Positions 18,938 to 29,498 of a DNA stretch of 29,498 nucleotides are shown here, piece after piece. This DNA is from Dimargaris cristalligena (taxonomy: Eukaryota > Kickxellomycota > Dimargaritomycetes > Dimargaritales > Dimargaritaceae). Under the pieces are notes generated by a model. That model did not search any database and had not been told where the DNA came from. It worked only from the letters and a program-made list of their open reading frames with translations. The stretch spans positions 1-29,498 of the forward strand of contig JANBQC010000347.1 in assembly GCA_027576995.1 (NCBI GenBank), in the 5' to 3' direction. A program made the position numbers and the translations under genes. Within the stretch, counting starts at the first letter, position 1, and the number at the start of each line of letters is the position of its first letter.

Positions 18938-19190
18938 TGGTATGGTTGATTTAAGGTAGTAGTGAGTGGAGAGTAGTGTGGGTGTCAAGATTTTAAGTGC
19001 ACACAGGCGGCTAGTAGCAGTGAATAGGGCGGGGGAAAGGTCTGTATGAGAGAGTAGCGAGCAGTAGAAAGTCAGAGAGGACAAGTAAAGTAGAAAGGCG
19101 GAGTCGAAAAAGATGGCCAAAGGTAGTAGAAGTGGTGATGGTAAGGCTAGTGCTTAGTGGTGGTGGTGGTGATGATGATGAGAGTTGGAG
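18938..19190 (-). promoter_or_regulatory. 5' leader of the HMG-box gene
   Basis: A pyrimidine-rich leader on the transcribed strand leads into the ATG at 18937. It includes (CCA)n/(ATC)n triplet repeats at 19157-19181. The open frame that continues through part of it (MAIFF-like reading from a TTG) is an untranslated extension with no ATG. Confidence 0.45.
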
Positions 19191-19205
19191 GGAGGGAAGG
19201 CTTGG

Positions 19206-19216
19206 CCTTTTTATAT
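19206..19216 (-). promoter_or_regulatory. TATA box of the HMG-box gene
   Basis: The minus strand reads ATATAAAAAGG, a near-ideal TATA element, about 270 nt upstream of the start codon. It is the only strong TATA motif at a sensible distance from any gene in the window and implies a 5' UTR of roughly 220-240 nt. Confidence 0.5.
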
Positions 19217-22200
19217 TGCACCGGGTGCCCAGAAAATCCGATGGGCGGCACTGGGTGGAGGACTCGATGGAAGAGGCTGGCCCTGGTTGTGTATACTGCT
19301 TGTTTCGTCACAAGTACCGGGGGAGGATGGGCCAATCCTTGCCCTCACTGCTTGGTGAGGGCCGGCGAATGGGGGGGGGAGGGCAGACGGAGTAGGGCCA
19401 GCACACCATTAGTGTCCCCCCGCTCCAGCCTTCCTCCCATTCTAATAAACACCACACCCACACCCACACCCACATCCAGCCATCCCCGACCAATCACAGA
19501 CGGGTATTATTGGGGTCCCTCCCCCCGTTCATGGGCTATTCGGGGTGGTTAGAGACTTGGACCACTACATCCCTCTGCCCCTTTTACTACCCGCCCAGCT
19601 ATATCTCTTTTCAAATTATTCGGGCCACTAGTCCTCGCTCTATCAAACCCCGATAAATATTCAACATCTGTCGTTATTGTGCCTAGGGCCAAGTTCGCTT
19701 GCGATAAACGACACCTATTATCCAAGAATAGTCAGTATGCAACTCTGGTGGAAGAAGGGTTCTGTACCTTCCGAGCAATTTTACTATCAGTAAGTCACTC
19801 CCCCCCCCGTTTGCCCTGCCCATGAGTAAAACTATATTACCCATGTCGAAGGGACTGGACTCCCTCTCCCCCCCGTTTGTTGGTATACTTAGACGTGCCT
19901 GTGTAACCATCCGCGGCTGTAAGTCTGGGAATGGCCAACATCGATTCGATGCCGTCCCGACCATTCAAATAGCCGGGTGATTAAGTGGGGACGGTGGTCA
20001 GCGGGTGGCGACGATTCCCCCGACGCCGCCTGTCCATGTTCAGGCGTAAAGATCCGTTTCGATACGGCCAGAGTATCACTACCGTCAGGTAAAAAGGTAT
20101 GGATTAATAAGGCCTACGAAGGGGAAGTGTGGGGTAAGGCGGCCGTATCCATGGGAACCACTGGCCTCTGGCCCGGCACGGTACTCCAGGTCGCCATCAC
20201 AAGGATTGCAGATACCTTCACGATGCTTGGTTGAATGGGTGCACTGGCTGTTGGGACGAGGGGTGGGTGAGTGGTAAGCAAGGGAGGGAGGGCGTAGCTG
20301 ATCTCCTCATCGGGAGGTCCGCTTTGTTAATTAGTAATATATCCCCCCCTTTTTTTTGATGTACCCTGCTTTTCCATATTGGGTGTCAAAACAGACCACT
20401 GGATGATTCTATCCCACTCTTCCATTCCTATTTCCCTTAACTAGGTTACTTCCGATTACCACTTACCTCACGCCAAATCAATTCACCTTTACCCTCATGG
20501 TAGGCCCGTCGCAACCTCCCCCATCGCATCTCATCCCCTTCCCGCACCCTTCACCCAGCCCCGTTACAATCCCTCTTGTTATTTATGTATTGAACCATTC
20601 ATATTCTAAATAACGCCCCCCTACCCTGTCTCCCGGGGATGCGTTACCTGAATACCGAATTAGGCTACCCATCGTTCGGAGATATCCAGCGACCCCATCC
20701 CCTCCCTTCTAACCCTTAAGCCACAGATAGTGGTCCCCTTTTCAGCACTGTAGTCAATACTGATTACGCTGGGCCAGGGACGAGTGATTCTGCTCATCCT
20801 CGGATTTTTAGCCACCTATACTATGGTGAGTTTCAACTAGCTTAGTTCTAGAACTACGCACACTCCTCAGGGTGGGAAGTGACGGCCGCCTTGATAAATG
20901 AACATGGTGATCAGCCAACTCGCTACGAATTTCGAGAACCACTAGCGAGTGAATCAGATTGGAGTGAATGGCCCTTTAATTAGTAACTTGTGGGGGGGGG
21001 CGACTCGAAGCTAACATGGCTTAAACGCTATATACCCCCTTGATTGGGCCGGGAAACCAAAGGACATAACTGCATTCTAGAAAATAACCATGATGCAATA
21101 AGCAGTAAGGTATGGGCTAGATTACCGGGCCCAGCGGACTTAACTGACCCGCTAACAACCCTGGCTAGCTCGGCTTTATCCCGCTGATTAGCAACCATGC
21201 CCGCTTCGTACCCATATATTTACAGTAGGTGCCCACCAGTTAGTTATCCCTATGGCCTACTGGCTAACTCCATTTTAGGGCCAATTTCCGCCCCCCGCCA
21301 AGTGACCTCCACTCATCCAATTATAGGTTAACCGAGTTTGGTGCTGTCATAGGCAGGTTAGAATAGATTCTTAATTGCGCCCCTATTACATCTTTCAACA
21401 CTATTAGTCAACCAACATCTCCTAATTAGGGCAATGCAGATTCATTCCAAGAGGCTACCCGGTGGCCAATCAGTATACCTAAACAGGGCAAATGGCGGCC
21501 ATCCGACCACTAGGGCGAGGTATGGGGTTCTAAAAATAGCCGGCGGCACTGTTCAACCACCCGACTCAAGGTGTCTGTGGGGTTGTGCATCTCACAAACG
21601 CCATGCCGCTTAAACCGCCACCTTATTCCCGCCCTCTCCCTCTTCCCCCCTATTTCCCTCATGCGTCTCTGATGATCTGCTGACCTCCCCCCTCCAGTAT
21701 GGGGGGGATAGATGGGTATACCCTCCACCCACTAGACACCGATAACCACTATCATACAGATCTTCAAAAATACGTCAATAATGCCCAGCGGGCAGAATTA
21801 TAAATACATTTTCTTACCACTTGTTTAGTCACCGTGTCGCTCTCATTTCCTTCACTTTGCATTTATGTGTCGATACTCCACCACCCAAGTAGATCCAGAG
21901 TAATATTATGTTCACTAATAAAGCTATACCAAGCTAGGCTGTTGCAAGTAAAAATACGAGGGCATCTCCATACATGGTAGGCGGTGTGTGCTATTAATAT
22001 CTATATTTACTCCGTTGGGTTACCATCGTCGAATATGCTCAATGCACTGAGGCAATGGGGGTGCAGTATAATTCACTAGAACAGGGGAATACGACCCGGG
22101 CGGATGGTTACTATGAAACTAGGTTACCCCACCCAAGTGTATTTTTCTTTTTAAACAAAATCAAGGCGGCATCCAAGATATTTTTAGCTGTGGCGAGGAA

Positions 22201-23239
22201 GAATTCCAAGACTAATTCCCTTTATGCTACCCACCTGGGTCACACACGCATCACCCCTTCTACCTAAAAGGATGTCGGACAAACGCTATTAATAGATGAA
22301 CGAGAAAAGGTATTTTTCTTTTAAAAAATAATATCTGGGCCAGTAGGGAAGCTTTTTAACGTGATACCTTATTGAGTAACGTTACCAAGCTCCCTTTACC
22401 AATGGGGTGGGACTCATAGAATAGTGTATAGATTAGGACGCCAAGCCGCCTCCAATTGCGATGTCTCTCGCTTCCCTCCGGTAGCCAGATTCTAAGTCAA
22501 ACCCTAGGCGGACAAACATTATTCCTGGAATATCCGTAATCAGTTAGGCCCGTAGAGGGACTGTAACCCCAGGTTTTAATTACTGAACCAAAAAACTATT
22601 GAAGTGGCTGGTGGGGAGAGAAAGAGCAAAGAGACACATACGTCAGAGCCTGTGAAAGCCCCGTTGAGCTGTGAAAATCCACCCAGTCACTTGTAGCAAA
22701 AAAAAATGGGTTCGCGTCAGAGACCAATGGATGCAAAGATAGAAGGCGGTGCATCTCTTTCTTTAACCCAATTTTGACCAACTATATTAGCATAGACAGA
22801 CCAGACTTACGCGACAATTTCGTAAATCCGTCATGCGGCAGGGTAGCATTGCTACATTTCTATTATTTTTAGCTTAGCGAGTGCTAATTAGAAGGTAATT
22901 CATGGTGAAATGACAGGGCAGTTTGACACTCGTTAAACATTATTTATAGATGTATGCTACTCAGTTAGATCCCGCTTAACGGTACGATCAGTGGATTACT
23001 GCCCTTTAATCGCCTAGTCGTACTATGCGTATTGATCCGCCCGATTAAAAGGAATACTAAACGTTTAGGGAAGTTGTAAAGTCGGGCGGGGGGGGGGTAG
23101 CCAACCAAATGCCAGGGAAAGAGAGAGAGAGATACCATGTTTTTTACGTACCACCAATGGCTATAATTATTGTTTACATTCCTTTATAAGCAGAGACTGG
23201 GACATGGTTCACCTGTAGCGCCCGCTACCACACGACAAA
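19217..23239. other. Gene-poor region with no supported gene
   Basis: No recognisable protein or RNA gene in about 4 kb. Notable contents are an ACACCC tandem (19454-19471), poly-C (19800-19808) and poly-G (20992-21000, 23088-23097) runs. One plus-strand frame (19977-20234, from a GTG) has moderately biased codons and reads like protein (for example PDAACPCSGVKIRFDTARVS), preceded by a possible 54-nt intron (GTAAGT at 19919 to AAATAG at 19972). It has no ATG in reach and no known relative, so I do not call it. Confidence 0.55.
19454..19471. repeat. Short ACACCC tandem repeat
   Basis: Three perfect hexamer units followed by a degenerate fourth (ACATCC). It is too short and interstitial to be telomeric. 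Confidence 0.8.
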
Positions 23240-23497
23240 ATGGACAGGGCAGTGAACCGTGGGGTTTGGTTGTGGCACCTAGCTAATAGCCACGATAGTT
23301 TAAAACTACCTAATAGTGGCAATCCTAAAAAAAGACGTCAGGGTGATTTATTTAGCAAGGGAAAGAGGCAGCAGCAACAGCGGCGGCCTACTAAATGGTG
23401 TAAGTTCCCCCATTTGGTACTCCCCCTCCGCAAATCAGCTGGTGTGTGGGCACTCTGCTCGTCCGACCTGAGTGGTGGGAGTATGATGTATTTTTAG
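23240..23497 (+). CDS. Small open reading frame, doubtful
   Basis: Eighty-five codons from an ATG with A at -3 and G at +4, containing a basic central patch (PKKRRQGDLFSKGKRQQQQRR) that resembles a nuclear localisation signal. No domain is recognisable, codon use is close to background and there is no evident promoter. A fortuitous frame is at least as likely. Confidence 0.12.
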   Translation: MDRAVNRGVWLWHLANSHDSLKLPNSGNPKKRRQGDLFSKGKRQQQQRRPTKWCKFPHLVLPLRKSAGVWALCSSDLSGGSMMYF

Positions 23498-23515
23498 AAC
23501 CAACGAGGTGCATGA

Positions 23516-23564
23516 TTTATTTTTAGACGGTTTGCAAATCAGACTCCCCGAATCTAAAAATAAA
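23516..23564. repeat. 12-bp inverted repeat with Rlm1/MEF2-like sites
   Basis: TTTATTTTTAGA (23516-23527) recurs in perfect inverted orientation at 23553-23564, and TATTTTTAGA also occurs as a direct copy at 23489-23498. TTATTTTTAG and CTAAAAATAA both fit YTAWWWWTAR, the MADS-box (MEF2/Rlm1) consensus. No adjacent gene is supported, so any regulatory role is open. Confidence 0.4.
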
Positions 23565-23724
23565 CCGGGTGGTCATTGGTTCGCGTCACCCGGGATAGGG
23601 AACGCCAAGGAAATGAGGGAATGAAGCACAGTTGAAAGAAAAAAAGGGGGGAGGGGTGCGGATAGTGGTTGGGGGTAGTACCTTTTCATTCGTCGTAGGA
23701 TCAGCCAAGACCCCTCTTTCCCCT

Positions 23725-23742
23725 CACACACACACACACACA
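23725..23742 (+). repeat. (CA)9 microsatellite followed by CT repeats
   Basis: Nine perfect CA units run into CTCTCTCT and a long pyrimidine tract to about 23810. Confidence 0.9.
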
Positions 23743-24185
23743 CTCTCTCTTTATCTTTTTCCCTCCCCTTTTTCCTCTGTCCTCCCTTCTTTTCCATCCC
23801 CTTCTGTTGGTGGTTTGACAGGAAAGATGGGGGAGGGTGGGGTGTTGGTTTTGTGCGCTATACAGGAGCCTACAGACCCATGGCTGAGCTACCCAAGCTA
23901 AATAAGCAAAATCGAACTGTAATAGTGCAATCATGAAAAAATACAGACCGTATACTTATCCCTATCTCTATTTTTTATAGTTCTGCCCTCTAATACCACG
24001 CACGGTTGGTCCTCAGTTATTAGACCCAACCCATCTATTTGACTAAAGAGGCTCGGCATAATCCATTTTTAATCGCCATGAATCAATGGTTTCCTCGGGA
24101 TGGATTAATTATGACTGACAAACTAACAACGAAATGTTCCACCCGGTAATTCCCCAATGACCCCGCTGGGTCGGGAGGTATTTTG

Positions 24186-24198
24186 TATATATATATAT
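24186..24198. repeat. Short (TA)n tract
   Basis: Six and a half TA units in non-coding sequence. Confidence 0.8.
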
Positions 24199-26889
24199 TA
24201 TTATGCAATGATATAATGTGACTTATCTGACAAATGCAGGGCCTACAGGGCGGCTAATGAACTCCGCATAGCCAATTCAGTGAAATTCGAACTGCAGTGC
24301 TGTTAAACCAGGCATTCGACCAGCGAGGCCCCCGGCAAACACCCATAACTTCCCCAACCCAATTTTGTCTTTACGCTTCAAGAGTTAAGCCTGCTCTCCA
24401 AGGCAGAGACGGTTCAAGTACGACAGAAAGTCGGGGTAGTCTCTTACGGGTGAACCCGCGCATATTAAAATGGGCGGTTGATTGGTAATTTGGTAATTCA
24501 GTAAGGTGGGGAGGGGGTGGGTGACTGGCCGCCAAGCTAAATGGGTATATAATGCGGCCGAAGGATAGTTTAGGCTTACAGGGACTCCTGGATATACAGC
24601 ATGGCTAGTCTTAGTGAGTTATTCCCAATTCCAATGCCATTAAAGGATACACTCTTTTTAAGAGTTGGTTACCTTGAATGAAAGAGCCTGAAAGCCACAT
24701 TGGGACCCGTACAGGACATTCGAGCCGGGTGGCCCGCGGCGGGGGGAGCGCCGGGGGGGGGTCGGTAAAAACCCCCTTTTCCCAGCAGTCTACCTTACTG
24801 CGCTATTATTTCGCATTAAACTATCTACACCGACGTACCTGATGGTTAGTCAGGGGCCAGGGCAGATACCCTCCCCCCCTTCCGTAGGCCTGTTTAACGT
24901 CCGACCACCTTGGCAACATACTGCTGGTCATACCTGTCATGAGGGTGACTCTTTTACTTCCTCCCGTCTCGTCTCTCTCACTCAATCATCATCAACTTCA
25001 CACTCACTACCTGGAAACATGATTTCGCATGGCTAACGTTCGGGCCGCGTGTTTCGTCAGTAACTTCCAACGAAAAAGCCGAATGTAACTGAATAGAGGA
25101 CCCTGCAGATGTAAAACCCACACAGGTATGATTTACTTTATCAAGTAGGAAATAAACATAACATTAAAAAACCCTCGTTGGGGAAGAATATCAAATGAAT
25201 GGGCCTGATATTTTGCGGCAGGGCCCTTGCAGCCCCAGTGCAACAAGTGGGCCCGATTGGGGTGAGTGTGCAGTAGGTGTGGACCTTGGGTTCCTTGCAT
25301 ACCTCCATTGGTCCCTGCTCAATCTACAAGTCCGAGTTTATAAGTATATAAAACATAGCAGTAAAAAAGGTGTCGGGGCGAGGTAAGCAGAGAATGGACA
25401 GTAGCCCGAAGGTGGTGGTGAGAGGGGTAGAGATGAAGAGCTATGCAGGGACCACACATCACCTCGTTAACACTCAGGCCCACACTTGGTGGCCCGCCGC
25501 CTCTCCCACCCTGGCATTCATTTTTTTGACTCATTGACCCGGAAGATTACGCCGAAGTTGGCATTCCATTATGTCGGTTTATATCTCAAGAGGACATCAC
25601 GAAGCCAATTGGAGTAGGACCCGCTATCACTCTACGATGCCTGTGTACATAAAAATTTGTTCGCACACAACGGACCTTGGGTAACCATCAGGTAAGTAAG
25701 TATCTATTTTTCGGTTAATGATGCCTAGACCATGTCTATAAATGAATCAAATGACTCTAGCTAGTCCCTTTACTGAGCCGATTAATGGTGCTACGTAATA
25801 GGCATAATGTGGCTCGGCGGGACAAGCAAAGTGCATCCTTCCCTTGAAGTACCTATCAAAACAATCTTAAGGTCCTACACAGCAGTCATCATGATCCGTT
25901 CAATGAATTCAAATACCGGCTGATGTATTTGGCAGGCATTCTCTTCTTGGTTTCTTTTGGGGAAGGGCAGTACTTGCGTATAAAGTAACGGGGTGTGCGG
26001 CTATGGTAAATAAATAACAAATGACAAAATGCAGCCGTTATCCCCAACCGCAATCCCTTAATCACTCAGGGTATGAATATGGGGTGGAGAGATTGCGACC
26101 AGCGGGCAGAGTGTCCGGCGGCTGTAGACGAGTGCTATTACTCTCTCCACACAGCTCACAATGACTAACCCAGCGAGGTGTCTCTCTCCCACGGCCCGGG
26201 ATACCTTCCAGCGTCATTTTCTTCTTTATTACCTTGGCGGCCTTATGGAGGGATTGACCAGAGTTACATCTACTATTGGACGGAAACCTACACTATTCTA
26301 ATATACCTTTGCCCAAATAAGGAGAAACGAAACGAACCGGGAGTTGACAATACCCCCTCATCAAACCATACATACATACACACATACATACTCACACCGC
26401 TTGTACACACGGGGACAGGCGCATCAACCCGGTTGGCCTGTCACTGTGGTGCTCGTTCATTGGGGAAACTGCCTGCCGGCACGTTTCATGGACCCGAAGG
26501 TCCGCTATCCAACCAACGCCCAGTCATGGCATTCGGGGGCAGCGTCCAAAAGGAAACCTCGGTGCGGCTCACCTTGCCTTCTCCCCCTTACGCCAGCGTT
26601 ACGGTTGGGGGAGGGGCGTTCTTGGCACATCCCTTGAATAAACGGTCGGCGGTGGTATTTTGGCCCAGTGTGGGTCGTGACGCAGCACATTTCGACTGCA
26701 AGACTACTGAGCAGAGTGCGTGATTTGGTGCAAAATATAATAATACCGCGGTTTGACACTCCACTCATCAAACTAAACCTCCTTCTTTAGTAGTACCCAA
26801 CGAAAATGGACCATGGACGATGGATCACCTTGCCTCCCCCTCCATCCCTTTCCTCCAACATTACGTCCCCCCTTTTATTTTTCCACTTT

Positions 26890-26907
26890 CATTTTCATTT
26901 TCATTTT
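26890..26907 (+). repeat. CATTTT tandem repeat
   Basis: Three perfect hexamer units just upstream of a 9-C run. Confidence 0.85.
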
Positions 26908-27175
26908 CCGCCTTTGCCCCCCCCCTCCCCTCGGTATCTAAATCAATTGGTGGCCCTAAATCCTATATACAGTAGAGTTACTCTCTTTCGATTACTGATT
27001 AGCTTGAATGGAGGTGTCCGGGAGAGAAGGGGAGGAGAGGGACCTGGTGAGATGAGGTCGATCCAAATGACCTAACCGGCCCTTGATCCTACTGCGTCCC
27101 ATACACTCCTTACTCAACCCGTTCCATGGTTCCTTCACTCCACCCGTCACCAGTCTCCGTCGTTGCTTGGCCAGC

Positions 27176-27390
27176 CCCCCCCCTGGTCAGCCCTTGCAGA
27201 AGCCTTCAGTTCGCAACGCAGGTTGACCTTAAGGGTGCTGCAGCAACGGTTGGTTATCAGTCGGAAGGTTCCCGCTATGGATTACCCGGGTCGGTACGAC
27301 GCGTTGGTTGAGCAGTCATTATGGATTCGATGGGATCGCGCCAATCAAACTTGGATATACCAAAAAATATTTTACAAAAAAATAACCTAG
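27176..27390 (+). mobile_element. Possible Ty3/gypsy gag-like remnant
   Basis: A plus-strand frame ending at TAG 27388-27390 reads PPPWSALAEAFSSQ, then LQQRLVISRKV, then DYPGRYDALVEQSLWI. This spacing of W-x2-L-x3-F, an L-Q-Q patch and Y-x2-R-[FY]-x2-L-V-E-Q resembles the capsid region of Ty3/gypsy gag proteins. No upstream gag start, no zinc knuckle and no LTR were found, and the fragment is short. It lies on the same strand as, and upstream of, the RNase H-like fragment at 28557-28775, the order expected for an element that has lost its centre. Confidence 0.18.
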
Positions 27391-28556
27391 GTATTGCGGG
27401 CCAGTTGGGGTTTTCGCGGGTCCACACCCGCATTTGCAGTGGAAGGGGAGACGGACCCCACTTCTGAGAAATCAGATTGTCAAAAAGCTAATGCTTAGAT
27501 GGGTAATATTATGTATCAGTCGGGTTACATCATCTTATACTGTACCGCGCTCGCCATTGCCCAGGAAGCCTTCATTTTGACCGTCACCCATATGAATATA
27601 TATATCTATATATGATCTTTAATATAGTTAAGTGTATTAAACGGCATAGGCATGGGCATGGGACTGAACACTTTTGCCCACGAGTTGTGCTGGCGATTGT
27701 ACCCCTCTCAATTGTTGTACCCGTTCCATCTGTGGGTCCGGTTTCCCACCATGGCGCTTTCACATCTCTGTGGTTGCATCTCCATCCATCGGCCGAATGC
27801 TGTAGCATAGAGTGCAGCGTGGTATAGAGGGCGGCCCCCATTTCCGCTAACTACATACCATACTATACTATACTATACCTCCTTCCATCCTGGCCCGCCG
27901 AAAAAGGCGTTGCTCTAAACGGAGGAAATGAATAGGTAGCGTGGGTTGTTAAAGTGAGCCGTAACAATGGTTTTTTTGGGGGGGCGTGGCGGTCCCACTC
28001 TTTAATTTCTTCGTTTAGAGTATGGGAAACCGACGAAATAAAGGATTATGGTAAAGTATGAAACAGTGCAATCACCATGACTCCACTTTAATCAACTAAG
28101 TAGTCGCGTTATCACCCCCCAAAAGGATTTCGGAGATGGAACCCTTATTAGTGATTTCTCATCAAGAATATCGACCGGTACCCACCCTCCATCCATCGAC
28201 TTACCTGATTCGGTATTTTGTATTGTATGCCGTTGGGTCTTGGGACCCGGCCAGTTTGTCTATATAAGGGCAAACTGAACAATAGGATGTTCCGGAGGCC
28301 TGCTTTATTTAGTCATCGCTAATGGTTTTTATTTTAAACTTTATACCCTATATATTGCAGTAAGGTCGATAATGTACTTTGGAGGAAATGTAGACCTACC
28401 GTACACAATTGCATCCCAGAGAACGGCATCGGTTTGGGATGCGGACCTCTAGATTTTTGCCGAGTCCAGGCCAAAGGGAGGTAGTACAAACCAATCTAAT
28501 AGAAGAAGTATGACATTCCGTCTTTCAGACGAGGTGGGTGGGGGACAAACAGGTTA
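27391..28556. other. Unassigned spacer between two retroelement-like fragments
   Basis: If a retroelement once spanned this stretch, protease and reverse transcriptase would be expected here, but no reverse transcriptase core (YxDD) codon pattern was seen in any frame I checked. Contains TACTA x3 (27861-27875), interrupted TA repeats (27594-27612) and a G-run near 27979. Confidence 0.45.
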
Positions 28557-28775
28557 GTGAGGGAAAGGATCGAGCACCGTCGCCAGGGGGGTTTGCCTAA
28601 TATGCCGGTCTATTCCGCATCCAACATCCACAGTCTTCACCAATCCCTTGCAGATATAGAACAGTATGGTGTTCAATGCCAGATCACCTTTGAGTTGCAA
28701 CCGATCCATGGCACTGAGAATATACTGAGCGATTTAATATCCTGTCAAACGGAAGGACAGCTAAGAATTCACTGA
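28557..28775 (+). mobile_element. Possible Ty3/gypsy RNase H C-terminal remnant
   Basis: A 72-codon plus-strand frame contains SLADIEQY, then ITFELQPIHGTENILSDLIS (28671-28742). Ty3/gypsy polyproteins end their RNase H domain with a segment of the form W-L-x4-x-[FY]-x-F-x-[IL]-x-[YP]-I-x-G-x-E-N-x-[VIL]-[AS]-D-x-[LI]-S, and the fragment follows that pattern closely over about 35 residues. The preceding residues match poorly and no integrase is evident downstream, so at most this is a short decayed relic. A chance match cannot be excluded. Confidence 0.3.
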
Positions 28776-29498
28776 CAACTCCGGTATACAGTGCCCTGTA
28801 GGGAGGTTGGTTATGCTAGATAAAACTGCAGCCCAAAATTGCTTTACATTATCTGAGAGGGATACGAGACGATGCCTGGGCTACGACTGGACCAGATGTC
28901 TCTTATCAACTGATCGCTTTCAACCGGCAAACTATATAGTCGAATCCATAATATATCGACGCCAAGAGGCCGCTTGTATAATATACTAAGTGGCACTGGT
29001 TACCACGTTGAAAGGAGGGCTATCCAAGAGTTTTAGAGTAAAGTAAACAGCTTCCCTATTTTAGTAATAGCCCTCATAATCACAACCCGATAAGTACTTG
29101 TAGAATGAAAAGAAAATCCCTGCAAAAAGGCATTCCTGCGAAGTTGATGGGAACGACATCCGAATTTGTATTACGTACTATTAAATGGCAGTCCTGTATT
29201 TTTTGATGCAGGCCTATTGTTTCTAAAGTTCTATTGTGCACCTTGAAACTAGGGCACGACGACACTCCCAAGTCTAAGCAAGCAGTCTCTTGATATCGGT
29301 ATGGTCAACTGATGCCACTGTAGTAGTACAGCTGAGATGTATGAACTTATCAAAACCTTTAGAGTGGCGAGGTCACTGGCCACCCCCACTGCGTATACAC
29401 GTTATGTACAGCTACCCATCCCTATATAGCCGTCAAGTATGGGCCACCAATTCCGGTATATTAGAATAGTCGATGAGGGCGATTCCCAAGTTAATTAA
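28776..29498. other. Unassigned end of window
   Basis: Short open frames on both strands (for example 28807-28989 from a TTG) without recognisable domains. No integrase HHCC or DDE pattern, tRNA or LTR was seen. Confidence 0.5.

Larger units (their letters stand above)
23565..27175. other. Gene-poor region with microsatellites
   Basis: No supported gene. Open frames at 26178-26723 and 26344-26637 start from GTG or run through ATAC/ACAC repeats and have no recognisable domain. Contents include (CA)9 at 23725-23742 followed by CT repeats, (TA)n at 24186-24198, a 9-G run at 24753-24761, CATTTT x3 at 26890-26907 and a 9-C run at 26917-26925. Confidence 0.55.

Noticed and set aside
18938..19120. 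N-terminal extension of the HMG-box protein with a hydrophobic, signal-like segment
   Set aside because: The extension has no ATG (it opens with TTG); the first ATG is at 18937, and a signal peptide would not fit a nuclear DNA-binding protein.
26178..26723. A 181-codon plus-strand frame
   Set aside because: Opens with GTG, passes through an ATAC/ACAC microsatellite, competes with frames on both strands and shows no domain.
1..29498. CRISPR array, bacterial operon or phage elements
   Set aside because: No regularly spaced direct repeats, no ribosome-binding-site-led operons and clear spliceosomal introns; the DNA is eukaryotic.

Overview
The window looks like nuclear DNA of a fungus, most plausibly an early-diverging (zoosporic or zygomycete-type) lineage. 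The support is a fungal mating-type-class HMG-box protein, a eukaryotic ribosomal protein gene with spliceosomal introns (one directly behind the start codon), a full-length CPSF160/Cft1, and dense protein-coding exons separated by AT-neutral spacer rich in poly-G/poly-C and (TA)n tracts. The lineage is an inference from these features; no rRNA or other phylogenetic marker beyond the proteins is present.

Layout. 1-1137: spacer holding the 3' flank of CFT1. 1138-6258 (-): CFT1/CPSF160, the large beta-propeller scaffold of the cleavage and polyadenylation factor, 1706 codons without an intron. 6259-6818: a divergent promoter region. 6819-9131 (+): a DCAF4/WDR21-type WD40 protein with a WDxR (DDB1-binding) motif. 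9132-10164: spacer. 10165-11724 (-): RPL7 (uL30), three exons that splice to 242 aa; the first exon is only 8 nt, and intron 2 carries a hairpin near its 5' splice site and a possible C/D snoRNA. 11725-17959: mostly unassigned, with a few weak, possibly decayed intron-containing coding segments on the minus strand (about 13.55-14.55 kb, 15.47-16.23 kb and 16.75-17.28 kb). 17960-18937 (-): a 325-aa MATA_HMG-type transcription factor. 18938-29498: a gene-poor 10.5 kb with microsatellites, homopolymer runs and faint remnants that resemble pieces of a Ty3/gypsy element (gag-like near 27.2-27.4 kb, RNase H-like near 28.6-28.8 kb).

Functionally the four solid genes are housekeeping or regulatory and do not form a pathway cluster. 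A curiosity is that CFT1, a structural paralogue of DDB1, shares a promoter region with a predicted DDB1-binding DCAF. The HMG-box gene is the most biologically interesting single gene because proteins of this class specify mating type in fungi, but the flanking genes known from mucoralean sex loci (triose-phosphate transporter, RNA helicase) are not in the window. I found no convincing novel multi-gene system. About 60-65 percent of the window has no gene I can defend.
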